Assembly: GCF_037963865.1 (NCBI RefSeq)
Contig: NZ_CP150170.1
Location: forward strand, 4,898,001-4,962,000
Source: Paenibacillus sp. FSL R10-2734
GTDB taxonomy: Bacteria; Bacillota; Bacilli; Paenibacillales; Paenibacillaceae
Length of the DNA: 64,000 nucleotides
Direction of reading: 5' to 3'
Below are positions 1 through 9,096 of this stretch, piece after piece. Position 1 is the stretch's first letter. The number at the start of each line of letters is the position of its first letter. Both the position numbers and the translations under genes were made by a program. A model generated the notes under the pieces. The model searched no databases, was not told the origin of the DNA, and worked only from the letters and a program-made list of their open reading frames with translations.

Positions 1-82
1 CCTTCTGATATAAATAGGTACCCATCGCTCCGTCTCCGACCAATACTTTGTTTCCCCATGCGGAACGTAAATCCGGCTTCAC
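1..82 (-). CDS. Homocysteine S-methyltransferase-type protein, N-terminal 27 residues (partial)
   Basis: Only the first 27 codons lie in the window; the gene runs off the left edge. The translation starts at a GTG preceded by an AGGGGAGGA ribosome binding site and contains VGDGAMGT, the glycine-rich opening motif of the homocysteine S-methyltransferase barrel. That motif is shared by YitJ (bifunctional homocysteine methyltransferase / methylenetetrahydrofolate reductase) and by MetH. The very short N-terminus before the motif fits YitJ at least as well as MetH. The role would be methionine synthesis or recycling in the cytoplasm. I saw no SAM riboswitch upstream, which would have been expected for a methionine gene. 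The family is fairly clear; which member is not. Confidence 0.6.
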   Translation of the reverse strand, partial: MKPDLRSAWGNKVLVGDGAMGTYLYQK

Positions 83-101
83 CGCAAGATCCTCCCCTGA
101 C

Positions 102-122
102 ACATTAGTTTCATACTAATGT
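102..122. promoter_or_regulatory. Inverted repeat upstream of the methyltransferase gene
   Basis: A perfect 8-bp inverted repeat (ACATTAGT, 5-base loop, ACTAATGT) sits a few bases upstream of the ribosome binding site of the leftward methyltransferase gene. It could be an operator or a 5'-UTR hairpin. There is no T run, so a terminator is unlikely. The regulator is unknown. Confidence 0.3.
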
Positions 123-247
123 ATCATAAATCGGTATGGATGATAAGCTTTCATAAGAAATGCAATCAGACACCCCATCCGGGTATGCATGATCAGGTAT
201 TAAAAGCTTCATACTAACGATAATATCAGTTAAAGGGAGCACCTCCA

Positions 248-505
248 GTGAAGAAAAAAACAAGAAAATTTCTGATCCGAAAATACGCAGTGATTCTACT
301 CTTATGTATTCTCTGCCTATTATATCTGTATCTGGGGGATTGGCTGTTTGGCTATGGCCTAGGCAATATTGGCTATATTCTAAATTACTTACTGTATACA
401 GCCTCCGAGAAAGTCGCCGCCTGTATTTTGTTGCTATGCCTGATTATTCCCGATATCATAGCCTGGAAAACAGGGCATCAACCAGAACGAGGAGGGGAAC
501 TGTGA
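248..505 (+). CDS. Small membrane protein, unknown function
   Basis: 85 residues from a GTG start with an AGGGAG ribosome binding site. After a basic N-terminus (about residues 1-12) there are two hydrophobic stretches (about 13-45 and 57-72), consistent with two membrane helices and a short basic/polar tail. I do not recognise a family. The gene converges on the germination permease gene and their 3' ends overlap by 28 bp, so the two transcripts are antisense to each other there. It lies next to the germinant-receptor operon, but on the opposite strand, so a shared role is only a possibility. Confidence 0.55.
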   Translation: MKKKTRKFLIRKYAVILLLCILCLLYLYLGDWLFGYGLGNIGYILNYLLYTASEKVAACILLLCLIIPDIIAWKTGHQPERGGEL

Positions 506-1578
506 CTTTTTATCGCTGTAATAATAATTAGGAGCAACGGAATCAACACCATAAAGAAGGGAAATTCCGTATATAGCAGTTTCCCTCCCTCTTCAATATG
601 TTCTGTGAAGCTCCGTGCGTTCAGCATCGAACTGAACAGGATAATAAGAGCTACCGGATAAACCATTCTTCTGTAAGGTATCTTGAACAATTCTGATATC
701 CCAATAAGTGCTGCCGCAAAAAAAACAGACAATTTGAAAAAAACACCGATTATTAGCACCATGACAATTAGAATATCCACACGTTGAATAAAGTCGGAGA
801 TAGATATCTTACTGATCGTAGGCATTAAGGGGAGCGGGGAACGCTTAACAATATCTGTACCAAGCACCGAGATATTCAGAATCATTGTCAGACTTAACAA
901 TATACCTGATACAAGCATGCCCGCAGCGATAACCCAAGGGCCCTTTTTAACGTTATTTAAATATGGCATTAGCATAGTAAAACAGATCATTTCACCAAAA
1001 GGAAACATGTAGTTTTGATGCAGAACAGAGGAAACAACGGGCTTAATTCCATTTTCCAAAACAGGGAGCAAACGGTTCAGATTAATGGAGCCCGAGAACA
1101 TTAGCATGCTCGAACAAAATAATCCAATGAGTATCACAAGCACTGCAAACACCAACGAAGTTCGGGTCAACACCTCTAATCCTTTATGCAGTACATATGC
1201 ACTTGATAATATCATTAGCATCGAGATAATGAATAACGGCGTTCGGTGCATGGTTGCCATAACCAGCATAGAGCTACCATCTCGCAGATCACGACCAGCC
1301 AAATTAAGAAATAACACGATATACGCTATGGATATCAACGAACCCACATATTTACCAAATAGTTGCCGGATATATGCCGTAAGGGGCAGATTCGGAAACT
1401 TTTTATAAAGATAGGCATATCCCGCAAAAACAATTAAACCTATTAAATTCCCCAGCAATATGGAAATCCAGGCATCCTTATCAGACTCCATTCCAAGATT
1501 CACTACCAGCGCGGTCCCTAGCTCAAACAACACTGTCAGGGTGAAAAATTGCAGTAGTCCTATCTTTATATTACCCAT
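478..1578 (-). CDS. Spore germination permease, GerB (GerAB/GerKB) family
   Basis: 366 residues, the normal length for the GerAB/GerKB/GerBB membrane subunit of nutrient germinant receptors. The protein is almost entirely hydrophobic with about ten predicted membrane helices and begins MGNIKIG-LLQFFTLTVLFE, typical of the amino-acid-permease-like spore_permease family. It is thought to form the germinant-binding subunit in the spore inner membrane. It is the last gene of a leftward operon (A subunit, C subunit, B subunit), starting 15 bp after the C subunit gene with an AGGAGG site. The gene order A-C-B resembles gerK of Bacillus. The nutrient recognised cannot be told from sequence. Confidence 0.9.
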   Translation of the reverse strand: MGNIKIGLLQFFTLTVLFELGTALVVNLGMESDKDAWISILLGNLIGLIVFAGYAYLYKKFPNLPLTAYIRQLFGKYVGSLISIAYIVLFLNLAGRDLRDGSSMLVMATMHRTPLFIISMLMILSSAYVLHKGLEVLTRTSLVFAVLVILIGLFCSSMLMFSGSINLNRLLPVLENGIKPVVSSVLHQNYMFPFGEMICFTMLMPYLNNVKKGPWVIAAGMLVSGILLSLTMILNISVLGTDIVKRSPLPLMPTISKISISDFIQRVDILIVMVLIIGVFFKLSVFFAAALIGISELFKIPYRRMVYPVALIILFSSMLNARSFTEHIEEGGKLLYTEFPFFMVLIPLLLIIITAIKSHSSPPRSG

Positions 1579-1593
1579 AGCTGCCCTCCTAAA

Positions 1594-2811
1594 TTATCTT
1601 TTCTTTTTGGACTGAAAGGAATCACTCCGCATGTCGGTATGCCGAATAACTACATCCACGTCAAACTTGATCTCACAGGTTGTAAATATGCTATCCCAAT
1701 GATCTTTCACTTGCTTCCAACCACGGGGATTTTCTCGTTCTACAGCTTCACCAAAGCCAAGATAATCGCTTTTTAACGAACGAGCTGCTGAGATAGCAGC
1801 ATGTAACTTATCTTTGATATTCTGTTCAAGAAGTTCCGAAAGATTATTTAAGACCTTGGGATCTGTCAAATCCAAAGGACTAGGCGATTCTTTTAAACCA
1901 GCCTGCTCAGTGATATTTATTGTGATTACCGGATGCTCTGGATCCTTCGCATCAGCATGAATATGTACCTGAGATAAATACACAATGAATGATACATATT
2001 TATCCTCTCCAATCGAAACCACTTCAGGGATTTGAGTAATTTCATTCTTTATCAGGCTGGTGCCCACAGCTTCATCACCTTGCAGCCAGCCTTTCAGTTT
2101 ATCCTCTTTAAATACAGCTAAATCTGTAACTCTAAGGAAGGCTTTCGGGTTTATATCATTCAAACTGTCGTTACTTCCTTTTTGGTCCAATTCACCAGTT
2201 ACCATTACTCCATTTACGATAGGCCCTCCCCCTGGAATTTGAATACCGCGAATTATATCATCCACTTCCATCCGGTAATTGTATCCGTACTGTTTAGAGG
2301 TCGTCTGCAGCTTCTCCACTAGATCATTGGCAGGAATCTTGCCAAACGCAGTCATGGTCGTCATACTATCTATCGCTGGCTGTCCTTTGGATATAAAAAT
2401 ATAACTGCTTAGTCTAGTTTCACTTTCTCGTTCAAGCACATCCATCATATCTTTGATGCCTTCGCGAGCAAACTTCTCCGAAATTATGATCACTCGGATA
2501 TGACCTAGTGACAAAAAACGTGCAGTCTGACGCGAGGCATTAGCCAACGCTTCAAACATAGTGCGGCCGCTGCCTTTATATACTACAACCGGTGAAACAC
2601 CTCTAGCATTCTCACCCGAGATTTCATCAGCAATGATAACTTGGAAAGATAATACGTACTTTTCCGCTTCTGTTGGACCTCTATCAATAGCTACTCCAGA
2701 AACGACTGCCCTTCTATTTAACTCCACACTGTCCCAGCAGCCTGTAAGAATAAAAATTATCATGAAGCAAGGCAATAAGGATCCAATGAAAAAAAGGCGT
2801 TTACTCTGCAT
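1594..2811 (-). CDS. Spore germination lipoprotein, Ger(x)C family
   Basis: About 405 residues from the ATG at 2811. This start is preferred over an upstream in-frame ATG because it has an AAGGAAGG site 7 bases upstream and gives a clean lipoprotein signal peptide (basic start, hydrophobic core, lipobox LTGC about 27 residues in), followed by WDSVELN, the hallmark of GerC lipoproteins. The mature protein would be anchored to the spore inner membrane as the C subunit of the receptor. The start overlaps the end of the A-subunit gene by 11 bp, indicating translational coupling. Confidence 0.9.
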   Translation of the reverse strand: MQSKRLFFIGSLLPCFMIIFILTGCWDSVELNRRAVVSGVAIDRGPTEAEKYVLSFQVIIADEISGENARGVSPVVVYKGSGRTMFEALANASRQTARFLSLGHIRVIIISEKFAREGIKDMMDVLERESETRLSSYIFISKGQPAIDSMTTMTAFGKIPANDLVEKLQTTSKQYGYNYRMEVDDIIRGIQIPGGGPIVNGVMVTGELDQKGSNDSLNDINPKAFLRVTDLAVFKEDKLKGWLQGDEAVGTSLIKNEITQIPEVVSIGEDKYVSFIVYLSQVHIHADAKDPEHPVITINITEQAGLKESPSPLDLTDPKVLNNLSELLEQNIKDKLHAAISAARSLKSDYLGFGEAVERENPRGWKQVKDHWDSIFTTCEIKFDVDVVIRHTDMRSDSFQSKKKR

Positions 2812-4459
2812 CCTGCATTCCTTCCTTTGCCTGATCTGGTCCTTCAGTTTTTTTGAATATTTTAGGAGAAAGATTCTGTTCATGTCCTGTTGAGATCTTC
2901 TTTCCTTCTGAAATGCCTCCGTGCTTAGTAGAAGCTTGCTCCGTATTCAAAGCCCACAAAGGGAGCCTTAAGAATGCATCCTTTTGACCGTGTGAGGATA
3001 GGGGCACAATTGGGGACAGATAGGGAACTCCAAACGAACGAAGACTATTCATATGCGCAACCAGTACGATTAAACCTAACGTGATCCCGTAAAAGCCAAA
3101 CATACCTGCCAGCACCAAAAAAAGAAACCGAATAATTCTACCTGATATCGCCATGTTATAAGCAGGTACAGCAAAGCTCGCAATCCCTGTCAGCGCTACT
3201 ACAATAACCATAACCGGCGTGATGATCCCTGCTTCTACTACTGCCTGCCCCAAAATAAGAGCACCTACAACGGATACAGTCTGTCCTACTGCACGCGGCA
3301 TTCTTACTCCAGCTTCTCTAATAATCTCAAACGCTCCCTCCATCAGGAGTGCCTCCACAAAAGCAGGAAAAGGTACATTTTCACGTTGTGCTAATAGATT
3401 GATCAACAGGGTTGTAGGAATCATCTCATAATGGTAGGTGGTTAATGCTATATAAACAGAGGGTCCCAGAATTAGTACAATAAAACTAATATATCGAACA
3501 AGACGCATGAGAATTGCAATGTCGAACCTTTGAGCATAATCCGAGGGAGATTGAAAAAACAGCGTAAATACCGCAGGCAAAATCAATACAAAAGGGGTGC
3601 CATCTATGATGATCACAACCCTACCCTCTAATAAGTTCGTCGCTGCAACGTCAGGCCGTTCACTATTATTAATGGTTGGAAAAGGTGTAAAGGTTTTATC
3701 CTGAATTAGCTCTTCAATATAACCGGATTCCATAATGGCATCGACATTAATTTGACTTAGCCGCTTTCTCACCTCTTCAACCAGCTTCTCATCTGCATTG
3801 TCTTTAATGTACATAAAGGCCACATGTGTGTGAGTTACCTTTCCGATCTTCAAATGCTCCAATCTTAGCTTAGAGGACTTAATTCTTCTCCGAATCAAGG
3901 AGATGTTCGTAGCCACAGATTCAACAAAACTATCCTTTGGACCTCGCACAACTAGCTGGGTGGTTGGCTCGGTGACAGAGCGAACTTCTCCTCCCTCCGT
4001 CTCACACAAAATCGCAGTGTCATATCCTTCAATCACAATTACCGTGTTGCCAGACAGGATTGCCAGCATAACCTCTTTCCAATCCTGTTGCAGCTGTGCT
4101 TCACCTAATTCCAAAGCGCGATTAAATATATAATCCTTGAGATCTTCAGTTGCGGAGATATTTTCTTGGAGCATATCATCTGTAATTCCGAGCAACGAGC
4201 CGATAACGAATTCATTGACCGTTTCCGTGTTGACAAGACCATTGAGATGAATTGCAGCTGCTTGAACAGGCTGCTTGCTTCCAATCTTCACCTGACGAAT
4301 TTTGAGATCCGGACTATGCCCCAGCTCAATATCTATTTGTTCAAGTGTTTGGTCTAAATCAGCAGTAAGTCTTGGGAGTCGAGCACCTTCATGATCTGAG
4401 GCTGCTTGTTGCCCTTTCGTGGATTTGTTTCTTCTATATATCCCGTTTTTGTTCAACAA
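2801..4459 (-). CDS. Spore germination protein, GerA (GerAA/GerKA) family
   Basis: 552 residues. A long hydrophilic N-terminal domain (to about residue 290) is followed by hydrophobic segments in roughly 300-480 and a polar C-terminal tail, the usual architecture of the A subunit. LLEGRVVIIIDGTPFVLILP around residue 275-295 and the PTTLLINLLAQRENVPFP stretch are typical family segments. The start is a TTG (a second TTG follows directly) downstream of a GGGGGGG-ACC site. First gene of the receptor operon; A, C and B subunits together respond to nutrients and trigger germination. The A subunit is thought to form an ion channel in related receptors. Confidence 0.92.
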   Translation of the reverse strand: MLNKNGIYRRNKSTKGQQAASDHEGARLPRLTADLDQTLEQIDIELGHSPDLKIRQVKIGSKQPVQAAAIHLNGLVNTETVNEFVIGSLLGITDDMLQENISATEDLKDYIFNRALELGEAQLQQDWKEVMLAILSGNTVIVIEGYDTAILCETEGGEVRSVTEPTTQLVVRGPKDSFVESVATNISLIRRRIKSSKLRLEHLKIGKVTHTHVAFMYIKDNADEKLVEEVRKRLSQINVDAIMESGYIEELIQDKTFTPFPTINNSERPDVAATNLLEGRVVIIIDGTPFVLILPAVFTLFFQSPSDYAQRFDIAILMRLVRYISFIVLILGPSVYIALTTYHYEMIPTTLLINLLAQRENVPFPAFVEALLMEGAFEIIREAGVRMPRAVGQTVSVVGALILGQAVVEAGIITPVMVIVVALTGIASFAVPAYNMAISGRIIRFLFLVLAGMFGFYGITLGLIVLVAHMNSLRSFGVPYLSPIVPLSSHGQKDAFLRLPLWALNTEQASTKHGGISEGKKISTGHEQNLSPKIFKKTEGPDQAKEGMQDAE

Positions 4460-4546
4460 GGTCCCCCCCTTTCAAGCTTGAGGGTATTATTCTCGGTTAG
4501 CCCTTCCATTATTCGCCTACTTAAAGTCGTAAGGATGTTGGATCAC

Positions 4547-5077
4547 AAAAAAGGGGCTGTCCCATAAGCCATGAAATGGCTGGGACGCCCCTTGTTTTTG
4601 GCGTTAGATAGACGGTTGCTCTCTGTGAGGACGCTCCGCGAACGGACCGTTGTTTAAGCGGGAAATGTACTAAAATATTTATACAAACGCAAAAAAAGAA
4701 ACCCCTCTTTTGGTAAAATGGAGTTACCACACAGGAAGCTACCACAAAGAAAAGAGCAGAATGCGGAAAGAGAGTGAAAAAGGTTACGCCTTGGCTGTAC
4801 GCCGGATGACGGAACCGGAAAGTGTGTTTGGCCACTGAAGAACTACCGGGGCTTCCCGGGATTTCTGCTTCGAGGAATGGAAAAAGTGACCCTCGAAGTC
4901 AGGTGGCTTTCCTTTGCCCATAATCTGCTAAAGCAAGCAGCCAACGACCAAAAACGCAGAGCAGCGATTCTCCAGTATCGGGAGAATCGCTGCTCTGCTC
5001 ACTTTTTGTGATTTCAAGAATGTAGAAAACTGTCTCCGGTCATAGAAAATCTACTTATGGGACAGCCCCCTTTTTTT
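4547..5077 (+). mobile_element. Internally deleted IS remnant (IS1182-like) with terminal inverted repeats
   Basis: Bounded by near-perfect inverted repeats: AAAAAAGGGGCTGTCCCATAAG at the left end (4547-4568) matches the reverse complement of 5054-5077 with one extra G. Inside, the left part looks like an IS 5' leader and the right part encodes only the C-terminal end of a transposase, so the middle of the element has been lost. A perfect 18-bp stem (4956-4973 with 4981-4998) lies near the right end. The family name rests on the resemblance of the residual protein to IS1182-group DDE transposases. It separates the germination operon from dapF and is probably non-autonomous. Confidence 0.7.
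4740..5011 (+). pseudogene. Transposase C-terminal fragment (frameshifted)
   Basis: The + strand reads YHKEKSRMRKESEKGYALAV, then RRMTEPESVFGH; it then hits a stop, and the neighbouring frame continues NYRGFPGFLLRGMEKVTLEV with RWLSFAHNLLKQAAND after it. Adding one base near 4835 would restore a continuous GH-L-KNYRG reading, so this is a single-base deletion. The motif RRMTEPESVFG with a downstream LLRG...KVTLEV...LAHNLLK is what I recall from the C-terminus of IS1182-type transposases. The N-terminal two thirds, including most of the DDE core, are missing, so it cannot be active. Confidence 0.7.
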
Positions 5078-5086
5078 GTATTAATC

Positions 5087-5923
5087 CTAAATGGCTACAC
5101 TTCCTGTGAATACAACCTCAGCAGGACCCGTCATATACACATGGTTATCAGCTTCATTCCATTCAATGTAGAGATCGCCGCCCTTTAGGCTAATCCAGGC
5201 CGCTCTGTCTGTCAGACCGTTTAGCACAGAAGACACTAGGGTTGCGCAAGCTCCAGTCCCACAAGCAAGTGTTGGTCCAGCCCCACGTTCCCATACCCGC
5301 ATATCTACTCTGCCTCGATTCAGAACCGTCGCGAACTCGACGTTTACCTTTCTCGGAAACAATGGATGTACCTCTAGCTTAGGTCCCCATGTCGCAAGAT
5401 CAAAGGATACCGCATCCTCTACATATATAACGCAATGAGGATTCCCCATAGATACTGCAGTAAACTTAAATTCGGTACCGTCCGATTCAATCGGCTCTGA
5501 GAGCACTGGTTCTGCATCAATAACTACCGGAATTTGAAGGCCAGATAATACAGGCTCGCCCATATCAACCGTTACAGTTTCCACTGCACCGTCTTTCACA
5601 TTCAAGGTAACCTTTTGTTCACCGGCACCGATCGTTTCAATAACAATTTGCTCTGAGTTCACGAGGCCATGATCGTATACATATTTGGATACACAGCGAA
5701 TGGCATTTCCGCACTGCTCCGCTTCCGAACCATCAGAGTTCATAATGCGCATCATAAAATCGCCCCGCTCAGATGGAAGGATGTATACAAGTCCGTCAGC
5801 ACCAATTCCAAAGAACCGATTGCATAGGGTTACAGCAAGTTCTGCTGCATTGCTTGGTAGCTCTTGCTCGCCGAAAACTACGATGAAGTCATTGCCGAGT
5901 CCGTGCATTTTTGTGAATTCCAT
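5087..5923 (-). CDS. dapF: Diaminopimelate epimerase
   Basis: 278 residues, the usual length. DapF interconverts LL- and meso-diaminopimelate, giving the cross-linking residue of peptidoglycan and the precursor of lysine. The two catalytic cysteines are visible: C71 in EQCGNAIRC and C221 in ACGTGACAT. The N-terminal HGLGNDF and GIGADGL motifs are also present. The start ATG follows GGAGTGGACTTTAA. It stands alone between an IS remnant and the calcium-ATPase gene, on the same strand as the latter but 138 bp downstream of it. Cytoplasmic. Confidence 0.97.
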   Translation of the reverse strand: MEFTKMHGLGNDFIVVFGEQELPSNAAELAVTLCNRFFGIGADGLVYILPSERGDFMMRIMNSDGSEAEQCGNAIRCVSKYVYDHGLVNSEQIVIETIGAGEQKVTLNVKDGAVETVTVDMGEPVLSGLQIPVVIDAEPVLSEPIESDGTEFKFTAVSMGNPHCVIYVEDAVSFDLATWGPKLEVHPLFPRKVNVEFATVLNRGRVDMRVWERGAGPTLACGTGACATLVSSVLNGLTDRAAWISLKGGDLYIEWNEADNHVYMTGPAEVVFTGSVAI

Positions 5924-6061
5924 TTAAAGTCCACTCCTAAAGGTAAAGGTTATGTTAGCATTCGCTTAAGCTTAATATTCTGTGTAATGTAGCCCTTTTC
6001 AAGCGTACGAGCTGTTAACTGCAACAAGTATACCTTTAGGAATGTAGCATTACTATTAACT

Positions 6062-8881
6062 TTATGCCGAAATTTTTGTACTTTTTATCATCGAATTACT
6101 GCCTCGACGATTACGATTACGTTTACCACCCCAAACACTTCCAGCACCCATCAAGAAGGTCGGTATCCCCGCAGTTACAAATACTAGACACCACTCGCGG
6201 AAATTAAGCGGCACCGTTTTGAAGACGGGCTGGAAGAATGGGATATACATAACAGCCAGCATCAGAAGCACGGATGACAAAACGGCAAGAACTAAGTATT
6301 TATTCTGGAACGGATTACGATGGAACACCGAACGAGAGCTGCGGCAATCGAAGACGTGTATCAACTGAGCCATTACGAGTGTCGCAAAAGCGACGGACTG
6401 TGCCCGAATCAGCTGCGCTGGATTCTCTGGTGCCACACGTAAAGTTAGCCAAAATGCACCTAACGTACATATACCGATTAAAAATCCACGGCTAATGATT
6501 TTCCAGCCTAATCGGCGGGCAAAAATATTTTCCTTGGCACCACGTGGTTTATGCTCCATCAAATCCTTCTCGGGCTGGTCAACGCCAAGCGCCATCGCAG
6601 GTAATCCGTCTGTCACCAGATTGACCCATAAGATTTGGATAGGCACTAACGGCAGAGGCAGACCGAGCATCATAGCGAAGAACATGGTCAAGATCTCCCC
6701 TACATTCGATGCGAGCAGGTAACGAATAAATTTACGAATATTCTCATAAATGTTTCTGCCCTCTTCAATGGCAGCAACAATGGTTGAGAAGTTGTCGTCT
6801 CCCAGCACCAGTGAAGATGCTTCCTTAGTTACATCTGTACCGGTGATCCCCATAGCTATCCCTATATCCGCTGCTTTAATGGCTGGAGCGTCATTGACTC
6901 CATCTCCGGTCATAGCCACCACATGACCATGGCGCTGCAAAGACTTCACGATACGAAGCTTATGCTCTGGAGATACGCGGGCAAATACAAATACATTATC
7001 AGATACTTTATCCAGCTCATCATCATCCATCCGAGTCAGTTGAGCCCCTGTTAGTACTGTGCCACCACGTTGCAGAATTCCTAATTGGTGAGCAATGGCC
7101 TCTGCAGTCGTTCCGTGGTCACCGGTAATCATTACAGTCTTAATCCCTGCACGGCGTGTGATGCTAATGGCATCACGGACTTCACGCCGCGGTGGATCAA
7201 TCATTCCAGCCAATCCGACAAAGACGAGTTGGCACTCCGCATCCTTTTCACTACCCACATTTTCACTTGGACGCAAATCACGATAAGCCATCCCTAGTAC
7301 ACGAAGTGCGCCCGAAGCCATTTGCTCATTGGCATCGAGTACTTTCTGCCGCAAGGTTGGCGTAAACGGCACAACACCGCCCTCCCAGAGCATATATGAA
7401 CAGCGATTAAGCAGCACATCAGGCGCTCCTTTAGTACATACCATCCGTCCGCCGGGATGACCAACGATAACTGACATTAACTTCCGTTCAGAATCGAATG
7501 GGAATTCCTTCTCTCGGGAGTAGGTTACAGCAAGAGTCTGAGCGGTCAAACCCATCTTCCCTGAAAGTGCCACTAGCGCTCCTTCAGTTGGATCTCCCTT
7601 GAGTTCCCAGACAGATGAGCTGTCAGATGATTTATCAACTACAATATCCTTATCTTTTCCTTTTCGCTTTCCTCGTACTTCGGATGGAAAGGTCTCGATA
7701 ATCTCCGCATTACTGCATAAAGCACCAACCTGCAGCATCCGCCGTAAACTTTGATCATTCTTCAGATCTACAGATTTACCTTTCTCCAGAACCTGTCCGT
7801 TCGGAGCGTAGCCATCACCAGTTACTTCAAGCCCACGTCCACCCGTCCATAATCGGGTCACCGTCATTTTGTTCTGAGTCAATGTTCCCGTCTTGTCAGA
7901 ACAAATTACTGATGCGCAGCCCAAGGTTTCCACCGAAGGCAATTTACGAACGATAGCCTTACGCTTAATCATTCTCTGTACGCCCAGCGCAAGTGCGATG
8001 GTTACAATCGCTGGCAGTCCTTCGGGAATTGCAGCGACCGCCAAGCTTACCCCAGCTAAGAACATAGCTGTGGCAGGCTGTCCATGTAAAATACCGGCCA
8101 ATACAACCACAATAGTTAAACCTAGTGATACATAGATTAAAATTTTCCCTAACTGTTCGAGCCGATGCTGAAGCGGGGTTTCCTGAGATTCCGTATTCTG
8201 AATCAGATCCGCAATCTTACCCATCTCAGTGTTCATACCCGTACGAATGACGACAGCTCTACCAGTCCCCCTGGTTACCATTGTACCCATGAACCCGAGG
8301 TTCTTTTGATCGCCAAGCGGAATCTCCTCCGCATGGATCACATCCGAATGCTTCGAGACAGGCAGCGATTCCCCTGTAAGCGCGGATTCCTCCACATATA
8401 GAGAACTGCAATCCAGCCATCTTACATCCGCGGGAATTCGGTCACCACTCTCCAGCAAGACAATATCACCAGGTACTAACATCTTTGCTGGAATTACCTC
8501 ACTATCCCCCCCACGCATAACTTTGGCAGAAGGTGCGGACAGCTGTTTTAAAGCTCTTAGCGAACGTTCGGCGCGAAATTCCTGAACAAACCCAAGAACT
8601 CCATTTAGGACGATAATCGCGATGATCGTGATCGCATCCAAATATTCGCCAAGCAAACCGGATACGAGCGTCGCACCCATGAGCACAAGCACCATGAAAT
8701 CCTTAAACTGGTTCAACAGCAAGGTGAACGGGGATACGGTCTTTCCTTCGGACAGCTCGTTATACCCATTTTGCTTCCGTCGCTCCGCGGCATCCTCTCC
8801 ACTGAGGCCCGTCCTCGGATGGACATTGAACATTTTCTGCAGCTCTTCTGCACCGAGACGGTGCCAACTGTTTTGTTCCAT
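6062..8881 (-). CDS. Calcium-transporting P-type ATPase, SERCA type
   Basis: About 939 residues from the ATG at 8881, which has a GGGAGGG site upstream; a longer in-frame TTG start at 8962 lacks one. Family hallmarks: TGES (about 169-172) of the actuator domain, PEGLP in the fourth membrane helix (about 286), the phosphorylation motif DKTGTLT with Asp at about 329, and TGDGVNDAPA of the hinge. About ten membrane helices, with the N-terminal cation-ATPase domain present. The length and the VAAIPEGLPAIV segment place it with Ca2+ pumps such as B. subtilis YloB. It is divergent from rqcH, the same pairing as yloB/yloA in Bacillus. It would export Ca2+ from the cytoplasm. Confidence 0.92.
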   Translation of the reverse strand: MEQNSWHRLGAEELQKMFNVHPRTGLSGEDAAERRKQNGYNELSEGKTVSPFTLLLNQFKDFMVLVLMGATLVSGLLGEYLDAITIIAIIVLNGVLGFVQEFRAERSLRALKQLSAPSAKVMRGGDSEVIPAKMLVPGDIVLLESGDRIPADVRWLDCSSLYVEESALTGESLPVSKHSDVIHAEEIPLGDQKNLGFMGTMVTRGTGRAVVIRTGMNTEMGKIADLIQNTESQETPLQHRLEQLGKILIYVSLGLTIVVVLAGILHGQPATAMFLAGVSLAVAAIPEGLPAIVTIALALGVQRMIKRKAIVRKLPSVETLGCASVICSDKTGTLTQNKMTVTRLWTGGRGLEVTGDGYAPNGQVLEKGKSVDLKNDQSLRRMLQVGALCSNAEIIETFPSEVRGKRKGKDKDIVVDKSSDSSSVWELKGDPTEGALVALSGKMGLTAQTLAVTYSREKEFPFDSERKLMSVIVGHPGGRMVCTKGAPDVLLNRCSYMLWEGGVVPFTPTLRQKVLDANEQMASGALRVLGMAYRDLRPSENVGSEKDAECQLVFVGLAGMIDPPRREVRDAISITRRAGIKTVMITGDHGTTAEAIAHQLGILQRGGTVLTGAQLTRMDDDELDKVSDNVFVFARVSPEHKLRIVKSLQRHGHVVAMTGDGVNDAPAIKAADIGIAMGITGTDVTKEASSLVLGDDNFSTIVAAIEEGRNIYENIRKFIRYLLASNVGEILTMFFAMMLGLPLPLVPIQILWVNLVTDGLPAMALGVDQPEKDLMEHKPRGAKENIFARRLGWKIISRGFLIGICTLGAFWLTLRVAPENPAQLIRAQSVAFATLVMAQLIHVFDCRSSRSVFHRNPFQNKYLVLAVLSSVLLMLAVMYIPFFQPVFKTVPLNFREWCLVFVTAGIPTFLMGAGSVWGGKRNRNRRGSNSMIKSTKISA

Positions 8882-9096
8882 GATTTTTCTTTCCCTCCCG
8901 GTCGTTTCTTGACTTCCGGCGGCGCACAGCTTTTCCACCTGTTCATGACCAAGTGTATTCAAGGTCGTCCAATAATATCACCGCCAAACCAATTCCCCTT
9001 TTGCGCGAATGTCCTAAAGTATGGCATCATAGAGAGGTAAGCATTTAAGCGAGAAATATTAAGAAATTCATTTCACGGCGACAGGAGAGCTTTATC

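Noticed and set aside
83..247. Possible SAM riboswitch ahead of the methyltransferase gene
   Set aside because: The conserved S-box core segments are not present; only a short inverted repeat was found.
4521..4835. Minus-strand open frame of 104 codons in the IS remnant
   Set aside because: Composition is odd, there is no ribosome binding site, and it lies antisense to the transposase remnant.
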